Source: Siniperca chuatsi (Eukaryota; Chordata; Actinopteri; Centrarchiformes; Sinipercidae). From it: 64,000 nucleotides of DNA. How positions within the stretch are numbered: the first letter of the stretch is position 1; each line of letters opens with the position of its first letter. Positions 23,408-37,847 of the stretch are shown here, piece after piece. The stretch is from positions 13,283,822 to 13,347,821 of the forward strand of contig NC_058055.1 of assembly GCF_020085105.1 (NCBI RefSeq), given 5' to 3'. A program made the translations under genes and the position numbers. Under the pieces are notes generated by a model, which searched no databases, had not been told where the DNA came from, and was given only the letters and a program-made list of their open reading frames with translations.

Positions 23408-24276
23408 TTAACAATTTAATATCATAGCAGAAGTTGTCTAAGTGTGGCTGTACAAAATCCAAAACAATCCAAAACACATTTAGAGTGCACAGTGGAGACT
23501 CATTTGGTTAGTTACAATATACTATCAAACTACACAGTCCAGATTTCCATGACATGGGCTCATTATTGTGTAACAAGCTAATTATTCCATGAAATTTAAA
23601 ATATAGGCCTATAATATATTACATACTAAGATTAAAGTTTTTAATTCAAGTTTATTGAGCAGATTCCAGACCAACAAAGCAAAAATCAGATGGACTAGTG
23701 ACTGTTTTTGTGAGAGCATTTTTGTGAAGAAATGCAAATAATAGTCTATTAATAACTTATTAACCTGCATCATTGTGCTAAGTAAACACCAGAGCTCTTG
23801 AATTGTTTTACCATGGAAAAAGCTACTACAACACAAAATAAATGCCAATATTTTTAAAATCTGATATGTGTGGTGTTTTCAGGCCTTATGACCAGGACCA
23901 GGACTTTTAACTTGTATTTACTATAGCCAGCAATTGCAACCAGAAGTTAGGAGGCAAAACCGGAAATTAAAAAAATGGGCAGCTGCAATACATTGTCATG
24001 TTGTTTTCACATTGTCATTTGATACATTATTATTGTAAAAATATCCATTATAGCTGCGTTTAGGCTAGCTGGTGAGATATCCTTGGCTAAAGCTAAATTA
24101 CCCAATTTGGTTGCTCCAGCATCTTAGTAAGTGAGCTTGTTATATCACATAAATGAGGCTGTAGCCAAATCTTAAATCCTAATGGAGGGGGAAAAAAAGC
24201 ACCAGATAAACTAGTCCTGCTAGAAGCTAACAAGCCAGTTTACCAGTCTCTGCCACCTCTGACTCTGGTGGAATTC

Positions 24277-24335
24277 ACATGATGGCTAAGCTAATCTTAC
24301 CTTTAGCTTAGGTAAGATTAGCTTAGCCATCATGT
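24277..24335. repeat. Perfect 25-bp hairpin with a 9-nt loop
   Basis: The left arm 24277-24301 (ACATGATGGCTAAGCTAATC…) pairs base for base with the right arm 24311-24335. The loop is TTTAGCTTA. No mismatch was found in the 25 pairs. Confidence 0.9.
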
Positions 24336-25897
24336 ATTAAAAGGCAGAACTTTAAGGCTTTACAACTTATATATTTGTTAAACAGTTTAGCTAACTTTCA
24401 TATTCACAATTTCTGTAGTTAGGGCTCTGGTATTGGTGTAGTGTAGTGGTGAATTTGAGAACAACAATTAATCCAAAGAAATCCAACAGTAGCCTATAAT
24501 AAGTTTTAATAAGTTTTGGTATGGTGTGGGTGATTGTCCAGTCTGATGCTGTTACTGTTACAGTAGCAGATGTGTAATGCAATTAATGACAAAAAAGGTG
24601 AAGATGAAAAGAGGATTAACATTACATTTTTAAAAGCAAGCAGAACACTGTAAGGGGGAGCCCAGGTCTGGACACTATGCTCTTTAGGACATGGACAAAC
24701 ATGTGTATGTGTTTGTGTGTGTGCATGTTTCCAGCTGCAGCCCTCCCTCTCTTACCCACTAGAGTGAGGCATTGACCAACTGAAAATGTTTCTTCAGCTG
24801 CAGGTACTTACGGAGACCTACAAATTATGATTTTAAATATACAGTAAGCTTCATTTTTGAGATTTTCAGTGTATTTCTGAGAAATGTATTTCTACATCAT
24901 TTTTTAGAGTTATTTGTTATCTGCTGTATGTGTTGTTTGTGCACTCTTACTTTAACATTTGTAACTTTATATGATGTTTTTTTTAATCTGATTGTATTGT
25001 TTTTTCCCACCAAACCTGTTTGGACTGCGTGCAGAAATCCATGTAGCTATTTTCAAAATACATAAATATTTTGTCCTAAAAGACCAATAGACTATATTAC
25101 GAACAAATGTCTCAGTAGCATTACTAACCTTAATATCAGACTATTGTGTGCTTACGATAATATCAGCAGTCAATATGGTGTTTGTTAATGGTGGATATCT
25201 CCTCGTATGTAATTTCTGAAAAGAAAAAAGGAGCCACGTCATGCATTTGCATATGATAAAAGGGATTTCAATACACTATGAACAATGGATGTTTTTTATC
25301 AACCACTTTGTAACTCTACATTACAATAGACTTAGACTTAAACATAGTCTTACAATAGGTAAGACTGATTAGAAGGCAGTAGACATATCACACTTGGTTA
25401 TCATTATTGCTGTTACTACTTTTATATTAAATTTTGATTTCCCTTTGACCTGTCTCAACCCAGAGCACACATTTTAAGCTTCTTAAAATGGTAGGCCTGT
25501 ATCTGCTAACCCCCTTTTTCAGTCTGAAAGCTTCTTATACTTGCTCTCAAAAAAATCCCTTTTGTGATTTTGACTGAGCATAGAAAGTGCCAGTTGTATT
25601 AGTCACGCCTCCCTCAAACTTCCAACTTCTTTGTTATTTTCTTATGTATGCAGTGAATTTTAATGCATTATAAGCTTTGGACTTTGTATAATCAGTACAT
25701 AATATTCAGTCTATGACACCTTCTTATAGGCACTCATAAAAAAAAAAAAATCCCTGTGTACGGTCAGATCAAAGATTAGCAGCATTTGCAACATTCGTAG
25801 ATGTGGGAGAAGAGTGTGTTCTTGCCTAATGTGATCTTGCACAATTGACTAGCTAGTAACATATATACTAGATAGACACATGCAGTGATGTCTTATT

Positions 25898-25898
<1 letters not shown>

Positions 25899-25945
<47 letters not shown>
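25899..25945 (+). repeat. (CT)n(CA)n compound microsatellite
   Basis: About six CT units are followed directly by about seventeen CA units. The ORFs read through it are artefacts of the repeat. Confidence 0.9.
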
Positions 25946-25947
<2 letters not shown>

Positions 25948-26952
25948 AGCCTCTTCAGCTGTAATGTGCAAGCTGATAGCTGTGCTTGTGACCTCTCTCA
26001 TACTAAAGCTCAAGATCTGTCTGGACTTTGCCACAGAAATTGGCTAAAGGTGAATTTAGCCATGCTGTTATTACAAATGATACACATCAACTGTGCGCTT
26101 CCTGAAACTGTTTTTTCTGAGAAGCTAAAGATAAGTAGCAGTGATTAAAGCAGTATTGTTATTCAGTCATTTATTAACATATATAAGTTCAAGATTCCTG
26201 TAGATGCTGGTGAATAAATGTTTAAGTTACAGAGCTCTGTCAGGACAGAAATGGATGATAGGAGGTTTGTGTGCACGTGTGATTATGTGTGTTTATGTGT
26301 GTTTATGTGACAAGCACATGAGGAGGGCGACCCCGGAGATAAAGTCAGTGGTCGAAGTACACTCAGAGGCAGATAACATCAGTGGCCAATACGTGCACAC
26401 ACACAAACACAAAACAGCATGGATGCCCTGTAAGTAATTAATCAAAGCATGCAGAGTTCATGCCATCAGAGCTCTTTGTGTACACTGTGCAAACAGGAAT
26501 TCCTCATCAGATTACTACTGAGCCCTGTAAGACCACACACACTCACACACAGTCACACTCACACCAAAATATGTTAATGAAACATGTTCACAAAGCACTC
26601 AATCACTGTATATACAGTACAATCGCTCAAACACACTGTATTCCTTTCCTCCCTACCAAGAAACATTCAACACCACTTCTTTGACCTTTGTATCCACAAA
26701 AAAGTATTTTGTTCTTTTCCACTCCCTCTGTCACTCCCTTTTTCCTTTTCCTCTCTCCTTTATTCATTCTCTTGCCCCTCCCCCTTCCTCCAAACCACAT
26801 TATTTAATCAATAACTGTGAAGAAGTGCATATGTTGTGTTTCTAAACCCAGATAGACCGACTGCCCATCTTACCCTTGCTCTCTCTTTCCCCGCTCCCTC
26901 CCTCCCTTGTCCCTTGGCTTTTCTCCCCTCTCACTTCTTTTTCTGTGTTTGA

Positions 26953-29900
26953 ATGGAGAAGCTGGGTTCCCTGGAACCTGCACGCCTGTCGCATGGTGCA
27001 GGGCCCGTTGCTGGGGTGTCTGTTGCCAAGATGGCAGGGGTTGAGGGAGATGAGGTGGCGGCAGCAGTCAGCTCCAAACTATTTCGGTGTGCGTGCGTTA
27101 GACGTTGGCTACCACTGGCCTATAGAGAAGAACTTTACCAAGTCTTACGGCTCACAGGCCCACTGGTGAGTAGGGGAAAGTTGAAGCGTTGGTGGGGAGG
27201 ATTGATATGTTATTCATAGTGCCTCATAAGTGCCACAACTATAATACATTCTGTCACTGTATTCCTTTGTTGCAGAGTTACTGTTGAATGTACACTGTTA
27301 CAGAGTACAATCTAACAGTGTAATCAGTTACCAGTACTGAAACATATATACAGTATGCAAAAGGTGAAATAAAATGGTGCCTATACTATATGTTAGTGCA
27401 AACCTGTCTGTGCTTGGTGATTTCACAACACTGCTCTCTAACTTGAAACTACTTTGTCCAGATATGCTGTCTGAACCCAGTTAACAGTAATGATTTGCTG
27501 CATCAGTTTTATGGAAGCAAATAAGAGTCATTACTATTTAAGCTTGTGAGATGTTCACAAATAATTTCCCAGCCTGCAGTTGAATATCACCATTTGTGTG
27601 AATGTGAAATTTTTTTTTGCATGCACTTATCTGAATGTGTGAATTTGTAAAAAAAAAAAAATCTCATAAATTTATGTTTGTGAATGTGTAACACAGTTTT
27701 GCAGCTGTAGAAATATTTAGTGCATGTGTGAAAAAGTTTTGTGGACACAGATATAATTTGCACAAAACTTTTTGCAGCTTTAGAAATATTTTGCGTATGT
27801 GTAATTAAAATTTGTGCAGGAATATTTTTAACAGTGAGGTTTCACACAGTCTGAGAGATGGACACACAAATGTCCTATCTTTGTATGCAACACGGGGAAA
27901 CTGTTAACTCATAGTCCTTCAGAATTAATGTTTCCCATTACCCAACAACGCTCTAATACATGCAATTGTTTTTTCACATTCACACAAAAGGTGATATACA
28001 ACTGCAGGCTGTGAAATTATCATCATTTCACAAGCTCGACATATTAATGACCCTTATTTGCTTTCATACAGTTTCCCCTGATCAATGATGGGCTGTTTGT
28101 AAATTAGTCAAATTTTTTTGTTTGTTTCTACAGCTGCTGTCACGGATTCTGAACTTCCTCCTGCCATTTGTTATCACCATATTCTGTGGTCACATTGGCA
28201 ATGCAGAACTGGCTGGATACGCGCTGGCCTCAGCGGTACTATCTTTACTTCTTTGTAGAGTAATTGATTTTACCTGCTGCAACTAAAGTAGGCTAGTAAA
28301 ACTACTACCACTTCTCTTGCTGTACTACTTCTACTGCTCCTACTGCTATTACTGACAGAGTTATAACTGTAAGTCGACTTACAAGAATGTGTACAGCTGC
28401 GTTGACCTCATCGCAATTTTTCATGAATAGCTAGGTAGCTAGCTAGCTATATAGGAAGATGATGCCACACCAGACCTATTGTATTTAAATCGCTGAACAA
28501 ATGAGGTGTGGGTGGAGATCTTTTTTTCCAATATTCACACACTTTTTTAATTTTTGTTTTTATTTAGGCAGGTAATTTCATTGAGACTGAGGTCTCTTGT
28601 GCAAGACCTGAGACCAGCAGCAGAAACATGAAGAGCAAAAAGATATAACAAGAATATAATTTAGTTACATAAGACTGATGCACATAGATAACATCAGCCC
28701 CAGTTTTGTCGGCCATCTTGGTCTGCAAAAATATCTGTCTTGAATCAGAACCACATTTACATTTATTGCTGAAACAGCTGAGGTGTTGTAATGTACATAT
28801 TACTCAGAGTTATGGATATAAACAAAAAGGACAATGAGTAAAATACATTTGAAGAGTAACATTTTATAATTAAAGTCTAACTTGCAGTTTTTGTTCTCTG
28901 ATATTTTTGTATTTAATCTCCACCTCTCAGACCATTAATGTGACCACAACTGCAACAGGCTATGGTCTTGCTGTGGCTTGTGACACATTAATTTCTCAGG
29001 TGAGCAAACCACATCATTTGTGCCTCATTGTTATTGTGTGTTATTTATGGAAAGGTTTAAATTTTTAATCTATGTAATCAGATTCAGTTCTCTTTCGTTT
29101 CATTTGTGTTTTGCAGACATTCGGCAGTAAGAACATGAAACGTGTGGGGGTGATTCTCCAAAGGAGTTCATTGATCCTGCTGCTGTTTTGTCTGCCCTGT
29201 TGGGGTCTTCTGATCAACTCTCACAACTTACTGCTCATCTTGCACCAAGAGGATGAGGTGGCGAGGTAATGAAACGGATTAATATCTTATATATATATGT
29301 GTGTGTTCTGCATATATGTGTCAGTGCGTACAAAATGCTGATGCTCTATTAGTTAGGTTGTTTGACATCTATATAATCTATGTATTGCATTATTCCAGGT
29401 TAGTGTGTATAGAGGTATTTTATGTGGGTGTGCTTAAATTCAGCTTTGTATGTACATTTATGTAGGTATTTGTATAAACCTACAAAAAGTATTGAAGTTC
29501 CCTACACAAACGTATGTTATGTGAATATTGTGCATGCAGCTTTAGACACCTGGAGTTCAAGTTCAAACTTGATATGTGATCTATGATTGCACCCATATGT
29601 AGAGTAATATAGTTAGATTCTGGTCATTTTATTTTGAGGAACTAAAGCAACAAAGCAGGAATTTAAAGTGAACAGACACAGTTTTGATACTGCATATATA
29701 GACATGCAAAAAGAAGGCATATCTGAGAAGATAGTGAATTATTGTGTTTGTGTTTGCTCTACTAAATTAATAATACTGTTTGCCTCCCCTTCAGAATTGC
29801 CCACCTCTACGCGATGGCATTTCTGCCAGCTGTTCCAGTGAGTACACTGAACTGAAACACCCCTGAGAGCCTGATAAAATATAGCGTGGTCTGCTGGGGG

Positions 29901-32900
29901 ACTAAAATTTTTATTGCCTAATTCAGTATATGTTGTATTTTACAATATTCTCAGTTACTTGAGCTACAGAATTAGCACATTAGGACGCACTATGGGCTCT
30001 GTATTAAAAAGTAAGAAATGCAAATCAAGCTTAGGTGCAACCAGTTCTCCAAAATAGGAAGCATAGCAGAGAATGAGGCAAGGAAATTTGTGGTGATGTC
30101 TTTGTCTGAAAGCAACGATTGCACAACTCTGATGACCAACTGATTGAGTCTTTTTACTCATCAAAAGAGTGGATGTGAGCTCCAGTGTTATTACCAAAAG
30201 ACAGTACTGTCTGGCATTGTTTTCAAGCCCTGCAGGGTGTTTATTTGCACACTACTGTATAACCTGATCACTAATCACTCTAATCTGATTCAATTTTGTT
30301 AAGCCTTTACAGTGACCCAAATTCAACAAACACTTTTTTGATGATGCTTGAAGGATGTGAGGTAGCCAACAGCAAATATATTTAGAACTACAAAATAAAT
30401 GCAGAAATACAAACTAATAGCAGACAAGTGGTGAAACTTCATTGTTTTTTTCCTGTGTTGATGAATTTACTTCATTTTTCCAACTGTGGTAGCCAAGTCA
30501 TTGTCTGTGTAGAAAAAATCCTGTTTCATCCAGTTCTCTCCATGGCCTTTCTGGTGCATGAAATGAAAGCAATTAAGGAAAAGCATGGGTAGCTGCATCT
30601 TTGCAGTAATGGGCATAAAAACAGTAGTAGGTGTTGTATTAAGAAAACGATGAATATAATTGAACTGAAGTGTATAAAGGACACAGTGATTCAAAAGCAA
30701 GACAGAATATCCATCTTTGTCCATCATGTTGTGCTTACTCCACTTAGTCCTCTTAATTTGAGTGTGTGTGTTTATGTCAGTTGCAGTAATTGGAATATTG
30801 CGCACTGATATGTTTTCATCAAATTAATAGCATGCGTGGTGACCCTGTTCACACGCAACATATCAACATTTTGGAAATGCATGAGTCATAGAGGCATACA
30901 GTCAACATACACAGTAGTAGTGACAGCTAAATTACATAATTTTTCTCCACACATCAAAGTTGTGTTCGAGAATCCTGGCTGGTATTGTAGAGGTCTATCA
31001 GTTTTATTCTTTAAAAAATCCACTTTGCCTCTCTCTGCTACAGGCCATGTTCCTGCACCAGCTCCAAGTTGCCTACCTGCAAAACCAAGTAAGTTTATAA
31101 GAGGAAACATGTGTGCTTCTCCTGCACTGAATTTCAGTGGGTGTCCTGCCTCAACGAATGGACTGCCATGTGTTTGTTTCCACAAAACAAAATGAGGAAA
31201 TGGTGACACTCCAGTGGTAGAAAAAGAAAGAATCACCTCATGTCTTGATCATTTTGATAAATTGTATTTACATCAGAGATGGTGTCACGCCAAATATGTA
31301 TAAGCACAAACTTTTATACAGACATTCATGGTTCCCAGACATTCAATCCTAATGACTTTGATGATCATTTGACTTTTCCTATAGCGCCACCATGAGGTTC
31401 ACATTTGTGGTTTTGACAACTATTAGATGGACTGCCATGAAATTTGGTTATGACATTCATGTCCCCCTTCAGGATGAATTGGAATAACTGTGGTGATCCC
31501 TTAACTTTTCCTCTAGTGCCATCATCAGATCAAAATAACATTTTGTCAGTACTTTGGTTTATGACCAAATACATGCGAAATAATGACATTCCCATAAGCC
31601 TCAGATGTACTTTGTGTTTAGTGGTAATTAACAAATGTTAGCATGCTAACCTGCTACACTGAATTAGTGAACATGGTAAACATTATACTTGCTAAACATG
31701 CACATGTTAGCATTGTCATTGTGAGTATGTTAGCATGTATGCACCGCTGTGCAAGTACAGCCTCACCAAGCTGCTAGCATGGCTGTAGCCTCTTGATACC
31801 ACTGGAGTGCTGTCTTTTTCCTGAATTTGTTTTGTTTGTCTAGAACCTGTATAAATAATATTTATGCATTTTGAGTATTATCTGTACAGATTGGATAGCT
31901 GATTGTGTCTTTTTTGTCTGTCAGGGGATCATTCTACCTCAGTTGTACACAGCAGCAGCAGTGAACATTTTCAACTTGGGGGCGAACTATGTCTTAATCT
32001 TCAGCCTCCAGTTGGGTGTCATGTAAGTGTGTCATGCTGCTTTTCCTTACCGTTTCATTTTTGATGGACTATGTGTTACTTGATATGGTATCAGACTTGG
32101 TATCAAGTGCCATGACCAATAATATACTAGTGAAGCCACTATAGCATTAAAACAGAGAAAGTATCTTTCTCTCTCCTGGTCACTTCATTGCTGTCCAAAT
32201 AGGAGAGGGCGGGGGGCTGATGCATAGCCAGGAGTTTGGAAAGAAGAGGACAGGAGGTCAGAAAACTCATTATGCATTTTAATCATCTAAGAAGAATGAC
32301 TTGTTTTTTGTTAAAACACAGTCAGCAGTACACTGATATTTATTATTTTTGTACTTTATTTAGAGAGGGGGGCAGTTTAGGGCAGAGAAAGAAGAGAGAG
32401 CTCTGACAGGCGTTGATCCTGGTCCAGCTGGACAAACATTTTATTCAACAGGCAGTCCACTTAACCAATCACGTCTCTGTGGTTGGGTCAGGTCTGTCCC
32501 TTCCCTCCCATATTGACATATTGAAGGCTTATTCTCAAACCCTTAGACATCAAGTGTGCTTAAACCACAATGTAACGTTAACTGTTTCGATGCTGACCTC
32601 CTTCCTCATCTTTGCCTAGAGAGAGGTTTGGAGTCACAGTTAATGTAGGCCGGCACTAGACAACCTTCCAGTATAAAAAGATCATGTGTGTTTGCAGTGG
32701 ATCAGCAATTGCTAACAGCCTCTCTCAGATCGCCATCTGCCTGCTGTTGTTTGGCTACATCAGATGGAAGAAGCTCCATCTGCAGACATGGGGAGGTGAG
32801 TTATACATACAAATATGAATATCAAATACTAAGTGATCAAATCAGCATTTCTGAAAATTGTCGCCCTCTACAGGCCATACTGAGTATAACCCTAACCTAA

Positions 32901-35900
32901 CCCTTCTGTGTGAAACTTTCTGCAGGCTGGTCAATTGAATGTCTGCAGGAGTGGGGCTCCTATATGAAGCTGGCTATTCCCAGTGCTTTGATGATCTACT
33001 TTGAGTGGTGGATCTGGGAGGTTGGCGGTTTCCTTGCTGGTCAGTGTTGTTTGCCACACACACACTTGCTTTTGTTTGTAATTTCTTTAAAGTCCCTTTC
33101 AGTGGAGCTTGAAAAAGTGTAAGCATCAATAGATGTTGTACCAAAATTTTGTATCAGAGTAATTGTAAAAATGTTGTAATCACATAAAACTTCTATACAA
33201 AATGACTTTAAAATTGACGTTTAAGAATATTTAGAAACATATTATATTGATAACTGAAATATGAAACAGTTATTTCCTAGTAGCATTTATTCAGTATTAC
33301 CAATGCAAGTCAATAAACAATCTTTGCCACAGCAGTGAATTGAGTTGTTTGAAACCGGCTAAATAGATTAACACAAAAGTCTCCAATTTTGAATAAACCA
33401 AACCACTTAAAACAAGGTACACAAGGTAAAGACACAAAAAATAGTTTTCTTTTAAGCCAAAATTAAAATGTATGGCTGCAACATAGGGCATCCCCAGTAA
33501 CTGTGACACCATAAATTCGCCTTATTTGCTTTTGGATATGGACACTTCTCCACCAGCAGTATGCGATTAATTGAAAGTTAAGAGAATAATCTAAACATAC
33601 CATATGTGCGCCATGTAAAATTTGACCTGTCAGAATGATAAACCAGCAGAATGCTGTGTGCATTTAGTGACTGTGTTTGGTCCACATTTGTGCAAGTTTC
33701 TTGGTGTAGCTTTTAGGCATGGTGGGAAAGTCTTTGTAAATGTCTTAATCTGATTTTTATCATATCAGGTGTACTTGGCGAGGTGGATCTTGCTGCCCAG
33801 CATGTGTTGGTGGAAATAGGAACCATAATATATATGGTATGGATCATCCAATGTGTTCACTTTAATATTTATGCACATATTATTATTTAATAAAAATTCA
33901 GCGTTTTGGGAAATTATTCACTTTAGATGAGAAGATTGATACCACTCTAATGTCTGTATGTTACGTAAAGAGGTTAGGTAAGGAGGTTAGATCTAGGAGG
34001 CAATTAGCTTAGCTTAGCATTAAGACTGGAAGCAGGGGGAAACAGCTAGCCTAGTGCTCTCCAAAGTTAAAAAATATGACTACAAACACCTCTAGAGCTC
34101 ACAAATTAACATGTTGTATCTCATTTGTTTTATTTAGAAATGGAAGAATTTAAATTTGTGGTTTTACGGGGAGTTAAATGCTGTAACTGTATATTGGCAA
34201 ACTGTGGCCTGGTGCAGTGACTTGTCTTGTCATCACTGTGTCTATAGCCGGAGAAACTCTGCACACAAGTGCTGGGCGGATAGATAAACTGTTAGATAAA
34301 CTTGTCAAGAAATAATTACAGCATGCAACCTTAAATCACAGACATTTTTGCATTTCTGTTTGTGTATGGATAACTAATTAGTGAGTGTTAGAGATTCTGG
34401 TAGATTTACTTTTGAACTTTAGAAAGACCCACTGTTTCCCCTTGCTTCCAGTCTTTATGCTAAGCTTTCATCAAACTCTCAGAAGGAAAGTGAATAAGTG
34501 TATTTCGCAAAATGGCAAACTATTCCTTTAAGTCAGCTGTATAACTGATTGTAACTGACACCAAAAAGTAATATGGGGTTCTTGCAGTTCCCTCTGGGTA
34601 TCCATGTAGCTGCCTGTGTGCGTGTTGGGAATGCTCTGGGGGCCGGGAACACTACCAGGGCCATAGCCACCTGCAAAGTGGCCCTGGTTCTATCAGGTAT
34701 GAAGACACATATGCATATAGTTGTAAACACAAACATACATAATTAATATAACAATAATAATGATAATAATAATAATAATAATAATAATATATTCTAAACC
34801 GTGAGAATTCTTGATTCTTATTGGTTGGCAGGTGTATTAATTTATACTAATACAGTATAACTGGACACTGATGTAGGTGTAATCAGTGTCTTAAACTCTG
34901 GGTATGGACAGCAACACCAAGAGCTTGGAGTTTGTTTTAATTGTGTAAGCACACACAAATAAATAGATAAATACCTGTGAGAACCATGCAACTTCAATTT
35001 CAAATGTGTTTGATATTTGCATGAATCGTGAATGCGTGGAACGTACAACTTGTCAGGTATTATCCCTTATGTAATGTCTTTGTTATAGGTGTACTTGCTG
35101 TGTTCCAGGGTTTTGTCATCGCAGGCTGTAAGTCCGTCGTTGGCTACATATTTACCTCTGATGAGTGAGTTTCAGACCAACACACATTCATTCACCATGT
35201 AAAGGTAACTCTGGTTTTGATGATCTTCTTCTACTGTCTGCAGAAACATTGTGGCGATTGTCTCAGAGAACCTCACAATCTACACATTTCTACAATTCTT
35301 TGATGCACTTCTGGTATGTTATTACAGAACAGTCTTGTTTTACATTGAGCCCTTGTGTTGAATAGTACACATAGCTGTTTGCTTGTTTTGTTGAATAAAT
35401 GACTTTTTTTCTTTGTTTCAATTTCTGTGTGTGTGTGTGTGTGTGTTTTCAGTGTGTCTGCTCAGGAATTCTTGTGGGATCTGGGATGCAGAAAATTGCC
35501 GCCTTGTCCAACCTGGTGTGTTACTACTGCATCGGCCTACCAGTGGGAATAGCTCTGATGTTTGCTGCCAAGCTCCGAATATTAGGTAATGCTTTCATCC
35601 CATTCTATCTCTTTATGTTTCTGCAAACAAGCTATAAATTAAAATGAAATAAATGTGAACCTGTTATTTCAGTGATCTTACACCAACCTTTTTCGGCTCT
35701 GGATCCAAATTTTAGGTTTGAAAATGTTCAAAACCCCAGCTGTTTGAAATGAATGACAATTCTTTATGAAAGAACTTTATAGTCTACAATCACCACTATG
35801 CTACTTCTAAAGCCCAATATGTATACAATGATGTTCATTTGAACTCATCATGTCTAACTAGATGGTTGTGCTTGCACGTCACGCTATAGCCTAAAGTCAA

Positions 35901-37784
35901 GGGGTGTAGTCGAGAGTGCACATTTCTCATCTCATCTGTCACATCTAGTGTGGACTGGTACTTTGATTTCATGCAAACAAGAGCACTGAATCCAGCTTCA
36001 CACAAATCACTGCTTGCAGGCAACCATATATTTTAAATGTGCAATGTCATCTTTCACTCCAAACCAAAACCCCTTGTAGTGTCAATTGCTAGCAGATCCA
36101 CAAAGATCGCATCAAAGCTGATAGGTCAATCACCCAGTCAAACTTTTTGAGTTAAGACGCATACCATGTTATCAAAACCTGGTGCCTAAAATTGCCCACA
36201 ATGCAACTCGACTGCTGACAGTTTGGTTGGTGTTATGCTAGTAGCAGCCAGGGCTGGACTGGCCATCTGGCAGACCGGGTACTTTCCTGGTGGGCCGACG
36301 TGCCTTTTGGGCCGACACAACTGTCTTTTTGTTTTGTCTGACCGGCCCATAAAACAGGTAAATTGGCCCATTGTTTTTTTTCTTGACACTGGCTGGGCCA
36401 CTAACATCTTTAAACCAGTACCTTCATTAAACAGCGCATCTGCAAAAACAGAGTGCCAAAATTATACAAAAACAAGAGCGAGAGAAATGTGTCTTTGATT
36501 ACACACCAGTGTGGCTGCCAAATGTTTTAAAATAACTAATTATTCATTTGTGCCGTTACTTGTCAATCATCTCAGCCTAGTGAGTCTGAAGGCATTGGCA
36601 GCAGAGAGGAGAGAGAGCAGAGAGCAGCCCAGCAACCCCAGCAATATCAGTTCAACTGAACAGAAGACAATAGGGATAAGATAAGCAAGGTTTGGGTTTG
36701 GCTGGATGGCTATTTAGAAATATCGTTTGCCTTTTGTTGAAACATGTCCAACTTTTCATAAAGTCGATGATCATCAATGTCATTTTTCGTGAGCCAACCA
36801 CAGCCTGGATGGGGCGGGACATTACAAAAAAGGTTGACTTGCTAGAGTAAACTTTCGAATGTTGAACTCATTGTTATGTCATGAAAGGTTATAATAATAA
36901 GTTATTTCTTAGCATTAACAAATTAGAGACTAACCACCAATGTAGACCATTTTAGTTGCACAACGATTTAATTAAGGAACAAAATCTACAAAAATTAAAC
37001 AGTTGTATTGTCTAATTGGAATTAATATTATACTAGTGGTATAGTGGATTTTAAAATGTCTTCAGCCCCAACCGACACTGACTCAAGTGACATCACTTGA
37101 GGCAATTTATTTACGCAGCTCCCTCTGGAGCCACAAAAGGCTTTATAGAACTTTTTTCGCATATGCTTTAGTACTCCCCATGACTTGTAAACAAACTTTG
37201 ATGTGTAAATTCTTCACACTACTTTAAAAAAAAATCTATATATATTTTTAGCAATTTTTTTGCAACCCCATTTGCACATCAGCCAAACCCATGTGGGGTC
37301 CTACATTAAAGTTAATGTAAACTGGCAGGTATCCCAAAGATCAAACAACACTCTTATTTAGGTTAACTTCTAGTGGATGGTAGGAACCTGACCTTGTGGC
37401 CATAGTGACCACAAACAAGGTGACTTGTATGTGTATGGTTCAAAGCGTTTCACACTACCATGATGTTTTTCACAAATTCAGCAGTTGTCAGTGATCAGGG
37501 AGTTCCCTCTATTTCGTTGACATAATATATTTAATATACTTAAATATCTCTTGTATTGTCGAATGAGCAGTGCCTTTGAAGTACGCCAGCAGAAGTTGTA
37601 AATGAGGTAGTGTGTCTATATTTAAATCCAGGTTCATTAGTTAAACCCACTCGGTCCTGCTGCACCAGGCATTCCGTAATTTCCTTCCCTGCAGCCTGCC
37701 ATTTACCCCCTGCCAGAGTGGATCTTTGCTGTCCACTCAAAGTGTGCATGTATTGATAAATGTGCCCGGATACTGAGACACACA

Positions 37785-37847
<63 letters not shown>

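Larger units (their letters stand above)
22450..26900. other. Intergenic upstream of SLC47A, no gene seen
   Basis: AT-rich sequence with two inverted-repeat structures (22965-23407 and 24277-24335), a CT/CA microsatellite at 25899-25945 and pyrimidine-rich sequence at 26690-26950. ORFs are short and without family signature. Confidence 0.55.

Noticed and set aside
25849-26148. ORFs through the CT/CA microsatellite
   Set aside because: His-Thr and Cys-Val repeats are translation of the simple repeat.
30467-31236. ORFs of 112-119 codons in the MATE region, both strands
   Set aside because: They lie in or across SLC47A intron 5 and exon 6 in the wrong frame or strand. Exon 6 (31044-31088) is the only real coding part.
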